From the NCBI GenBank assembly GCA_021324885.1, contig JAJPIF010000024.1, forward strand, positions 82,680-146,679: a stretch of 64,000 nucleotides of DNA, written 5' to 3'. The DNA is from Pseudomonadota bacterium (GTDB lineage: Bacteria; Desulfobacterota; Binatia; Binatales; Binataceae). The stretch's first letter is position 1. Every line of letters begins with the position of its first letter. The position numbers were made by a program, and so were the translations under genes. This document shows positions 52,999 to 60,986 of this stretch, one piece after another. The notes under the pieces were generated by a model. The model saw nothing but the letters and a program-made list of their open reading frames with translations. It did not search any database and was not told where the DNA came from.

Positions 52999-55374
52999 AT
53001 GGCAAAAGCACTGGACGGAATTACGGTGGTCGAGTTTGCGTCGCATCGGGCCTGCGCCTACGCGGCGATGCTGCTGGCGGAGCAGGGCGCCCGCGCAATC
53101 CGGATCGAGCCGCCCGGCGGTGATCCCGAGCGTGGCGGTCCTCATTTCGCTGTCCTGAATCGTAGTAAACACGCCGTCGCGCTGGCGCTGGATACCCCGC
53201 CTGGACAGGCTTGCGCAACGAAACTGATCGGGCTTGCGGATGTGATCGTCAACGGCTTGACGCCCTCGCAGGCGGCGAATGCCGGCCTCGCGTACGAGCG
53301 GGTCAGGGCGCTCAACCCGCGCGCCGTGTTGTTGAATATGCCTGCGCTGGGAAGCCGCGGCCCCTACAATGAACTGGCGGCCGACGACGAACTGGTGTCC
53401 GCAATCAGCGGAGTCACCACGTCGCAGGGTTCGCGCAGCGGCGATCCGGTGCCGTTGGCGTTCCCGGTGGTCAGTTACCATACCGGAATTCTTGGCGCAC
53501 TTGCCGTAACCGCCGCACTCGTATGGCGCGACATCAGCGGAGAAGGCCAGGCGGTCGAGGTGTCGATGCTGGCGGGAGCCCTGTCGCTGCAAAGCGGAAG
53601 CATCGTGCGCCATCCCGATTTGATCTCGATGATGGCGGCGAATCGGCGCGATCCGATGGGCCCGGCACCCAGTTATCGCCTGTATGAGACCGGGGACGGC
53701 AAGTACCTGATGCTTTCCTGCCTCACCCCGATTTTCTGGAACAAGCTGGCGCTGGCGATTGGCCAGCCGGAGCTGGTTTCCGATCCGCGCTTTGAAAATG
53801 CGCCGATGGGGCTCAACGGAGAACAGCGCGCCGCACTGATCGAAATCCTCACCCCGATCCTGCGCTCGCGCCCGGCGCATGAATGGCTCCAAATCTTTCG
53901 CGAGCACGATGTGCCGGCTTCCCCGGTCCTTACGCGCCAGGAATTTATCGACGATCCGCAGGTCAGACACATTGGAATGCGCTGCGAGCTGATCGATCCG
54001 CTGCTGGGCCGGACCGCGCAGATGGGCGTGCCGATCGCGATGTCACAAACCCCCGGGCAAATCGCTGGCCCGGCCCCTGTTCTCGATCGGAACGGTGCAA
54101 CATTGGACGCGCTGATTGCGGCGGCGCAATGCCATTTACCCGGCCCCGCCGGTAAGCCGCCGGCCAGTGTCCCGAGTTCATCCAAAGGTCCGCTGGCGGG
54201 CACGCTGGTGCTGGATTTCACCGGATATATCGCGGGCTCCTACTCCACCATGCTGCTGGCCCAGATGGGAGCCGACGTGATCAAGGTGGAATCGCTGGTG
54301 GGCGACGGCTTTCGCTTCGCAATCTTCGCTTTCCAGGGATGGAACCAGAACAAGCGCGCTATCGCGATCGATCTGCGACAGGCGCAGGGACGCGGCATCG
54401 CCTACGAGCTGGCGAAAAAGGCCGATATCGTGGTGGAAAATTTTCGCCCCGGCAATGCGCGCGAGCTGGGGATTGATTATGCCACGCTCGCGGCGATAAA
54501 TCCGCGGCTGGTGTACGTCAGCATCAACGGATTGGGCAGTTCCGGCCCCGATTTCGACCATCCTTCCTTCGACCCGATTCTGCAGGCGCGATCCGGCGTG
54601 ATGATGGCGCACGATGGCAGCTCCCGCGGCCGCCCGCCGATCCATCCGATCGTGCTCAACCTGCCGTTTTGCGACTACGGCGCCGCCGCGCTTGGCGCGC
54701 TGGCCGCCGTAACGGCGCTGCGCCATCAGCGGCGCACCGGCCAGGGCCAGCATTGCGAGGCCACTCTGATCCATTCGGCAATCGCGTTGCAGGCCGGTGA
54801 ATTCATTTTCTACGCGGGCCGCCCCAACCTGGAGACCGGCGCTCCCGAATCGCGCGGCAGCTCGGCTTTGCGCCGCGTGTATCAATGCGAGGGCGGCCGC
54901 TGGATCTTTCTGTCAGTGGTGGCTGAACCGCAATGGAACATCCTGCGCAATCTGCTGGGTGACTCCATTTCTTCGATCCCTTTTTCAACCGCAATCAGCG
55001 AAACACCGCATGGCGACTTGGCGGCACAGCTTGCCCGCGAGTTCATCCGGCGTCCTGCCGATGATTGGATAGCCGACCTGCTTGCAGCGGGCGTCCCCGC
55101 CATGGCGGTGAACCCCGCCGTGGAAGTCTTCGAGCAGCCACAAGTGAAGGCAAACGAATTGGGCGCCGAATTACACCATCCGCAGTACGGTCCGATTGCG
55201 CAGACTGGAATCCTGTTGAAATTTTCGTCAACTCCCGCTCAGCTCTGGTGCTCCGCTCCGCTGCTCGGCCAGCACACCCGCGAGGTGCTGATCGAACTGG
55301 GATACACGACTGAGCAAATCGATGAGCTGGAAAAAAGCAGGATAATTTTTCAGGACCAAACGAAGCGCGAATAA
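52999..55374 (+). CDS. Tandem family III CoA-transferase (two fused CaiB/BaiF domains)
   Basis: 791 residues, about twice a normal member, with two repeats: residues about 1-385 (DGITVVEFASHRACAYAAML) and about 397-791 (LVLDFTGYIAGSYSTMLLAQ). Each has its own N-terminal glycine motif and the G-x-G-Q-x-x-x-x motif (GEGQAVEVSML; GQGQHCEATLIH). In the second half the catalytic Asp is kept (LPFCDYGAAALGAL). In the first half the same place reads FPVVSYHTGILGAL, where no Asp appears. The two halves may form one active and one structural subunit, as in fused heterodimers. A good operon partner is not visible. Confidence 0.85.
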   Translation: MAKALDGITVVEFASHRACAYAAMLLAEQGARAIRIEPPGGDPERGGPHFAVLNRSKHAVALALDTPPGQACATKLIGLADVIVNGLTPSQAANAGLAYERVRALNPRAVLLNMPALGSRGPYNELAADDELVSAISGVTTSQGSRSGDPVPLAFPVVSYHTGILGALAVTAALVWRDISGEGQAVEVSMLAGALSLQSGSIVRHPDLISMMAANRRDPMGPAPSYRLYETGDGKYLMLSCLTPIFWNKLALAIGQPELVSDPRFENAPMGLNGEQRAALIEILTPILRSRPAHEWLQIFREHDVPASPVLTRQEFIDDPQVRHIGMRCELIDPLLGRTAQMGVPIAMSQTPGQIAGPAPVLDRNGATLDALIAAAQCHLPGPAGKPPASVPSSSKGPLAGTLVLDFTGYIAGSYSTMLLAQMGADVIKVESLVGDGFRFAIFAFQGWNQNKRAIAIDLRQAQGRGIAYELAKKADIVVENFRPGNARELGIDYATLAAINPRLVYVSINGLGSSGPDFDHPSFDPILQARSGVMMAHDGSSRGRPPIHPIVLNLPFCDYGAAALGALAAVTALRHQRRTGQGQHCEATLIHSAIALQAGEFIFYAGRPNLETGAPESRGSSALRRVYQCEGGRWIFLSVVAEPQWNILRNLLGDSISSIPFSTAISETPHGDLAAQLAREFIRRPADDWIADLLAAGVPAMAVNPAVEVFEQPQVKANELGAELHHPQYGPIAQTGILLKFSSTPAQLWCSAPLLGQHTREVLIELGYTTEQIDELEKSRIIFQDQTKRE

Positions 55375-55398
55375 AAATCTCTCTCGCCTTTCACTCCG

Positions 55399-56280
55399 CT
55401 ACAACCTGGAGGCGGGTTCGACGTACTCGCGCGCCATCCGCTCCATGGCGGTTACCAGCTCCTGCTCGGTCCGTATCCGATCGGTGATCAATAACGCGAT
55501 TTCCTCGGCGCCGGCGTCGCGATAGCGCTTGAGGTCATCGGGCTTGATCGGATCGGTGTAGGGCGAGACGGCCAGGTAAACGTCGGAACGTTGGCGTCCG
55601 CAGGCCTTGAGCAGCTCCTCGATCTTCCTGATCTTGGCGGCGGCCTGATCGGGTTGAAGCTTGAACCCCAGCCATCCATCGCCATATTCGGCCACCCGCC
55701 GCAGGGCAGGACCGCTTTCCCCGCCGAACCACACCGGCACGCCTTTGCTGTTGGCGGGCTTGGGGTAGCTGAAGACCTTGTTGAATTTGACGAACTGGCC
55801 ATGATGGGAACTGTGCGGTTCCGTCCACAGCTTGCGCATTACTTCGACATATTCGCGGGTACGCTGAGCCCGGTGCTCGAAGGGAATTCCCAATGCCTGG
55901 AATTCCTCCGCCAGCCATCCGATGCCGACGCCCAGGATCACGCGTCCGTCGCTGAGGCGATCGACCGTAGCGATGGTTTTGGCGAGCACCATCGGGTTAT
56001 GTTCGGGCACGATGCAGATTCCGGTCGCCAGACGGATTTCAGACGTGCAGGCGGCGACGTAGGCGAGCGTCGCGAAAGGATCGCCGATCGCCGCATTGGC
56101 CGGTCCCGGGAATTGGCCGCTGGTGTAGGGATAACGGGAGTCGTATTGCTCGACCAAAACCACATGTTCGGGTGCCCAGATGGTCGAGAAGCCCAGGCGT
56201 TCGGCTGTGGTGGCGGCTGTTCGCAGCCATTTGGGATTAGTGGTCGGTCCAACGCCGACGCTGAAATAGCCTACCTTCAT
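55399..56280 (-). CDS. LLM class F420-dependent oxidoreductase
   Basis: 293 residues from the ATG at 56280 (site ggagaagg); the frame is open to 56385. Luciferase-like monooxygenase fold: KVGYFSVGVGPTTNPKWLR, GFSTIWAPEHVV, RLATGICIVPEHNPMVLAK, GRVILGVGIGWLAEEFQALG and SKGVPVWFGGESGPALRRVAEYGDGW. The TIGR03619-type pattern points to F420-dependent oxidoreductases rather than FMN monooxygenases. The gene is convergent with the tandem CoA-transferase; shared context suggests degradation of a lipid or xenobiotic, by inference. Confidence 0.85.
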   Translation of the reverse strand: MKVGYFSVGVGPTTNPKWLRTAATTAERLGFSTIWAPEHVVLVEQYDSRYPYTSGQFPGPANAAIGDPFATLAYVAACTSEIRLATGICIVPEHNPMVLAKTIATVDRLSDGRVILGVGIGWLAEEFQALGIPFEHRAQRTREYVEVMRKLWTEPHSSHHGQFVKFNKVFSYPKPANSKGVPVWFGGESGPALRRVAEYGDGWLGFKLQPDQAAAKIRKIEELLKACGRQRSDVYLAVSPYTDPIKPDDLKRYRDAGAEEIALLITDRIRTEQELVTAMERMAREYVEPASRL

Positions 56281-56522
56281 AATACCTTCTCCATTGCCTG
56301 TGGTCTGGCGCGCCGCCTCGGATCGAGGTCCGCAATTTTGGGTCCAATCAGCCATTACATACGCAGATCGCGAAAGTTTGCACAAGTTTCACCACGAATC
56401 GTCGTCGCGCAAGCGTGGAGATTCGGCAGGACGGCCTGAACTTCCGTATCCGCCCGATACTGTCTCGTTGCCACATTGCCATAAGCCACTGCGGATTCTA
56501 CTCTTTTTATAAGAGCCGTCAG

Positions 56523-57638
56523 ATGCGCCTATCGGAATTCATCAGGACCGATGCCGAACGGATCCTCCGCGAATGGGAGGAAATGGTTAAAGCGCAAAGG
56601 CCTGAAACTTCGCTGCCCGGATCTGTTTTGCGGGCGCCCGCCGCGGCGATCCTGCGATCGCTGGCCGAGACCCTGGATTCTTCTTCGCTCACGCCGCAGG
56701 GCAATTTCAGCCAAGGCACGGAGCGGGTGGCAGCGGTTCACGTTGATCTGCGGATCGAATCAGGCTTCGATCTTGCCCAGATAATTGGCGAATACAGTGC
56801 TCTGCGCGCGTGCATTCTGCGTCTGTGGCGGGCAACCGATCCGTTGGCTTTTACCGAGCAGGGCGTGACGGAGATCAGCCGGCTGACCGAGGCGATTGAC
56901 GAGGTAGTGTCGCAAACCGTTCACGTTTACGAGCAACGCGAAGCCAAGTATCGCGACCGCTTTCTGGGCATGCTCGGCCACGATCTGCGCAACCCACTGA
57001 ATTCAATCTCGCTGGGCGCGGCCTCGCTCTCGGAAGCCGCCCAACTTACTGATTCCCAACGCGCCACCGTCGCGCGTATCCTCAACAGCGTGCGCCGGCT
57101 GGACCGAATGGTTAGTGACATCCTTGATTTCGCCCGCGGCCGCCTGGGCAGCCCGATGCCGTTGTTTTTGTCGCCAACTGACCTGGAACCCCTGCTGCGG
57201 GAAGTTGCCGAGGAGGTCCAGTCGGCCAATCCGCGCTTTAGCATCGAGCTGAAGGTCGAGGAAGAACTGACCGGAGAATGGGATTCGGACCGGCTCAAAC
57301 AAGCGGTCTCCAATCTTTTGCTCAACGCCATACAGCACGGCGGCGGAGCAAAAATCGAGTTGTCCGCGACAAGCGCGGGAGATCACGTGATCGTGGAAGT
57401 GCACAACGACGGTCCGCCGATACCGCCGGAACTGCTGGGCAGTATCTTCGATCCCCTGGTTCACGGTAAAAGCTCCGGCCAGAACAGGTCAGGCTTGGGT
57501 CTTGGTCTCTTTATAGTAAGCGAGATCGTTTCCGCCCATCAGGGGACCATCCAGGTGAATTCAACCGCGGCTGATGGAACCACTTTCACCGTCCACTTGC
57601 CATATCACCCGAACCGCAAGGTTTGGCCGCAGGTCTGA
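56523..57638 (+). CDS. Orphan soluble sensor histidine kinase (RsbRD-like N-terminus)
   Basis: About 371 residues from the ATG at 56523; the frame is open to 56415. No membrane helix. The N-terminal 145 residues (LSEFIRTDAERILREWEEMV, VHVDLRIESGFDLAQIIGEYSALRACILRLW) match an RsbRD_N-type helical sensory domain. HisKA H-box FLGMLGHDLRNPLNSIS (His153), N-box AVSNLLLNAIQHGG, and ATPase motifs VEVHNDGPPI and GLGLGLFIVSEI. No response regulator adjoins it, so it is orphan here. The terminal stop is followed at once by repeat copy C. Confidence 0.88.
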   Translation: MRLSEFIRTDAERILREWEEMVKAQRPETSLPGSVLRAPAAAILRSLAETLDSSSLTPQGNFSQGTERVAAVHVDLRIESGFDLAQIIGEYSALRACILRLWRATDPLAFTEQGVTEISRLTEAIDEVVSQTVHVYEQREAKYRDRFLGMLGHDLRNPLNSISLGAASLSEAAQLTDSQRATVARILNSVRRLDRMVSDILDFARGRLGSPMPLFLSPTDLEPLLREVAEEVQSANPRFSIELKVEEELTGEWDSDRLKQAVSNLLLNAIQHGGGAKIELSATSAGDHVIVEVHNDGPPIPPELLGSIFDPLVHGKSSGQNRSGLGLGLFIVSEIVSAHQGTIQVNSTAADGTTFTVHLPYHPNRKVWPQV

Positions 57639-57712
57639 GCAGGTTGCGGGAAAGGATTTTCCGCACCCTGCTCCCCTCACTCAAATGCGGGCGGCGAGCA
57701 AAGCAGTACCCA
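57638..57712 (+). repeat. Dispersed intergenic repeat, copy C (partial)
   Basis: Begins with the imperfect hairpin agcaggttgcgg / ccgcaccctgct (57638-57672) overlapping the kinase stop, followed by cccctcactc, the block also found in copies A and B, and an aagcag-like remnant. The left part is shared with copy B; the right part is shortened. Confidence 0.6.
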
Positions 57713-58603
57713 GACGCGAATGAAGAAGACTCCTGGATAGCATCAGGGACGGTTCGCTGCCTCAAGAGATGGTTGCGGCGATTCGGAGCTTCCTTCAGGC
57801 GGCGTACGCCAATCGCAATCCATAATAGTTTGCCTGAATCAGTGAGTGGCATCGGCGTACCACGTCGAAGCATAGTGAATTCGCGGCCCTCATTGGATTG
57901 AAATGTGATACGGACATTTCCAAAACACTGAAAAAATCATCCCGCATGGCCTCGACCACAAACGTGCGGTCGGTAAAGGGCGATTTTCGCCAATGGCGAT
58001 AGCTTCACGAATTATAGCTCTGGATCGCTATCGAATTCCATCATTTAGTCACTAAAACGATGGAGTTCAACGTTCGGCACGTTTCGGATTTTGAAGTGTT
58101 TTCAAAAGCTTCAGGCTTAAACTGATCCGCAACAGTTTGTCTTTTGGGTGAATTTCGGCGTGTCGAAAGCGGTGCGGTCGCGAGGGGAGAACAATAACGC
58201 GGTACGAATCGCACCGGTTCAATGGTCATCAGGAACCGCATGTTTTTTCTGTGCGAGCTATGGGCGTTTACGCTTGCGCGTTGGTATGATTTCCGTAAGC
58301 ACATCGGACGTATGGAACGGTTGGTAAGTTAGCATCCGGTTCTTCGGCGAGAATCTGCTCTATACGCGATTTCGCTCCAAGCCCGGAATAAGTGGCAACT
58401 CCGCACGTGCTGGCGGCGTTCCTGGCCTTGAGCGTAGCTCTGCTGATTTACCGATTACCGCTGGGGCTGGGGTCGGCCGGCGCCTGCGCGCGCGTCATCC
58501 TCAAATCCGGCTATCAGGCGCCTCCGCCAGGCCGTCCCTGGCGAGGACCGCGATGCGCTCCGACCACCATGCCTGAGCCTTCGCGCACTCAGGCGCGAGC
58601 CGA
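57713..58603. other. Intergenic stretch without a convincing gene
   Basis: About 890 bases between the kinase/repeat and the Gly-rich protein gene. The section near 57900-58330 is clearly AT-richer than its surroundings. The short frames here have random-looking composition and no recognisable motifs. I see no tRNA, IS end or riboswitch. A possible remnant of a decayed gene or an AT-rich regulatory region. Confidence 0.4.
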
Positions 58604-60007
58604 TTACGCTCTGACCGAGGTCAGCCGCGCGCCACATCGGCGGCAGACGGTGGCGACCGGCTCAAGCAACTTCCTGCAACGCGGACATTTCAGCGAGGTC
58701 CAGCGTACGAATACGTAGGCGCTCAGAGCCGACAGGAACACAATCAGGAGGACGGGGCCGCGCCTGGGCATCGGCGCATCTCTTTCTTCGGGCATCTGCA
58801 GGATTATCGACCAGTCCTGATCAGCGTTAAGGCCGAACCCCTGCGGACTGCCCTGGTTGACAAGGCTGGTTCTGAACCCGAGGCCGTCTGCGGACCTGGC
58901 TTGGAGGTCTTTGGGGACCGGATCGAGGTTGGTCATTACCAGCGGCGCCGCTTGCTGGGCCAGAGGCGGGGCTGCCTGCCCGGCCGCCGGAACCAACCGG
59001 TCGGCAGGGTTGGTTCGAGACTCGACCTTTGCCGTGACCGGAGTTGACGCTGGTATCATCCGATTCCACTTCCTGCGCAGTACGCGATCCGGATAGGTGG
59101 CGGCGAACGAACGGCCGCTAGCCGCTGGATCGTATACTCGCGTACCAGGTCTGTCAGGTCGCACCATGGCCGCGCTCGTTGCAAGCTCCGGTAATGATGG
59201 AAGCGCTCCGACGACGGAGCCGAAGGTGCGGTCCAAATACGCGTTAGGCGCCGACGTGCGTACGGGGGCAGACGAAAGCATCCTGTCCAATGACCAGCCG
59301 GGATGCGCCCGGGCGTAGCGCATCGCGCCCTCGATGCCGCGGTCGGGTTGTCGCGGGCCCATCCCCATCTGTAGTGAAGATCGTTGAGCCAGGAAGGCGG
59401 CTCGCCGCTGTTGCGAGGAGCTTTGTGCCTGATCATTTTGGGCCGGCCAGGAATCAGCGCCAGATTGATTCGAAATTGAATTACCGTCCCCACCGGTGTC
59501 AGACGAGCTTGAAGTGGCGAACGCATTGCCAGAGGCTGCGTTACCAGCCGCGGTTGGAACGGAATCCTGGGCGCCCGCCGCTGAAATGGCCGAATGAAGG
59601 TTGCCGTCCGCCGAACCGCTCGTTGCACCCGCTGCTCCGGTAGAGAGGCTTGCGCCGGGGCTGACGGCGGCGCCCAAGGCATCGTCGGCAGCGCCGCCAT
59701 CCGCGTGCCCGCCACCGCCGGCGCCCAAGGCACCGGCGGAAGTCGCGGCCGCACCTTGCCCGCCCGGAGCGACATGGCCAGAACCCGCTGCACCGGGGCC
59801 ACCGCTGCCAAGGCCGCCTCCGCCGTGACCAATTCCGGCGCCCTCGCCGGCGAAACCCGCCGCGGCGCCGACGCCTCCCTGCCCGGTCCCTACACCAATG
59901 CCAACACCGATCCCTCCCAACGCCAGGGCCGATACGGGAAACATCAAGAGTGCGAGCACGACCGCGGCGCCAGGCGTCAACAGGTCGAGTACAGTTTGGG
60001 AGCGCAT
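58604..60007 (-). CDS. Exported Gly/Ala-rich membrane protein with C-terminal zinc ribbon
   Basis: About 467 residues from ATG 60007 (site aggag). Signal peptide: VVLALLMFPVSALALGG. Residues about 33-115 are extremely rich in Gly, Ala and Ser (GHGGGGLGSGGPGAAGSG), followed by a Ser-rich linker and a central region without known domain (RAAFLAQRSSLQMGMGPRQP). A TM helix at about 425-442 (PVLLIVFLSALSAYVFV) precedes a cytoplasmic zinc-ribbon-like end, KCPRCRKLLEPVATVCRRCG (two CxxC pairs, 10 residues apart). No named family is recognised. Cell-surface or envelope role is inference. Confidence 0.55.
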   Translation of the reverse strand: MRSQTVLDLLTPGAAVVLALLMFPVSALALGGIGVGIGVGTGQGGVGAAAGFAGEGAGIGHGGGGLGSGGPGAAGSGHVAPGGQGAAATSAGALGAGGGGHADGGAADDALGAAVSPGASLSTGAAGATSGSADGNLHSAISAAGAQDSVPTAAGNAASGNAFATSSSSDTGGDGNSISNQSGADSWPAQNDQAQSSSQQRRAAFLAQRSSLQMGMGPRQPDRGIEGAMRYARAHPGWSLDRMLSSAPVRTSAPNAYLDRTFGSVVGALPSLPELATSAAMVRPDRPGTRVYDPAASGRSFAATYPDRVLRRKWNRMIPASTPVTAKVESRTNPADRLVPAAGQAAPPLAQQAAPLVMTNLDPVPKDLQARSADGLGFRTSLVNQGSPQGFGLNADQDWSIILQMPEERDAPMPRRGPVLLIVFLSALSAYVFVRWTSLKCPRCRKLLEPVATVCRRCGARLTSVRA

Positions 60008-60246
60008 AGCCAATAGCTCCTAACTGAAAATTTAGAAACCCCCTTCGTTCGAGTGTACCTATTCCTGTGCATATGACCGCCAATATTTTTCAACGGCGCA
60101 AAATTGGCGGCGTCCCGGTGCGCCAGCGTGCAGCTGGAGCCACGGCAATACATCCCGGCCCGAAACCCGTTGCCGAAAGCGGTCGCTGGCCTTTTGTTTA
60201 GCGTGCGTTAAAAAAGCGTTGGCCGCCGAAAAAGGCTTGATTTCAT

Positions 60247-60283
60247 TGGCGTCCCCGACGGGATTCGAACCCGTGTTACCGCC
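60247..60283 (-). other. 3' fragment of a tRNA-Glu gene; likely att site
   Basis: On the minus strand the sequence is ggcggtaacacgggttcgaa followed by tcccgtcggggacgcca, the last 37 bases of a tRNA-Glu gene: 3' anticodon stem, variable loop, complete T-arm (ACGGG/CCCGT), acceptor 3' strand, discriminator G and CCA. No matching 5' acceptor strand (GTCCCCG) lies at the right place, so it is a fragment. A 3' tRNA piece without its 5' part is what site-specific integration leaves. Chromosome-like DNA is on the left, and different DNA begins on the right. Confidence 0.75.
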
Positions 60284-60986
60284 AAGTAGGCTAGTCTTGG
60301 TGTTTTCGAAGATAGGTCGTCCGCCCGCGACCGAATTGCCCGATATTGTCAACCCGACTGCGGTCCGCCCTACAGAGGAGGTCCCGTGTTGGTGGTGTTG
60401 TTGAACATCCTAGAACCGATCGGTTCACACGCATTCTCTGCCCGGTGGACTTCGACCAAGGTCGCTTGCGGGGCAACGGAGGGCTCTTTACCGACCTCTA
60501 CGAGCCGCTCCTCAATTGAGATGGGAACTCGGAACAGATGCCAAAGAAGGCGTCTATGCTGCGCGGTCCTCGGGGAAAATCCGGCGGAGCCAGTTCAGCC
60601 CAGTCGGGGTCAGGAACTGCGTGCGCCACCAAGACGGGAGTCGCGCGCTCGCCGAGAGCGCCCACTATCGCCCTTAGGATTAGCTTCTGAATCAAGTCGT
60701 TTGTTATCAACAGGTTGGCCAACTGATTCTGAGTCAGTCCGAGCCTGCCCCGGCAGCCGCTTGATACGTTCGTTCGCTTCGGGAAGGTGCGGTCGGAGCG
60801 ATCCCATCTTTCTTCGAGGCATCTTTGTTCGACTAACCAAATATTGTAACTTTTTTGGGCAGCTAAGCGGAATCATGGCGCGTCTTTGCTCAGGTGTCGA
60901 TTCGACAAGCTTTCCAGCATGCGGTCCGAAGCGCCGATCCTCCACCCCCGGTTAATTGCGTCGGCCCGCGAAGGCTAAGGACTTAA
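60284..60986. other. Island DNA without a secure gene
   Basis: About 700 bases between the tRNA-Glu fragment and the SNF2 gene. Short frames occur on both strands, the most gene-like at 60498-60722 minus (about 74 residues, MANLLITNDLIQKLILRAI at the start), but none has family support or a convincing ribosome site. No integrase is seen here. Confidence 0.4.

Noticed and set aside
60247..60340. A complete tRNA at this place
   Set aside because: The 3' half fits tRNA-Glu, but no GTCCCCG 5' acceptor strand or D-arm is found at the right distance.
60386..60955. Plus-strand frame of 189 codons in the island
   Set aside because: Arg/Ser-rich random-looking translation, no motif, no ribosome site.
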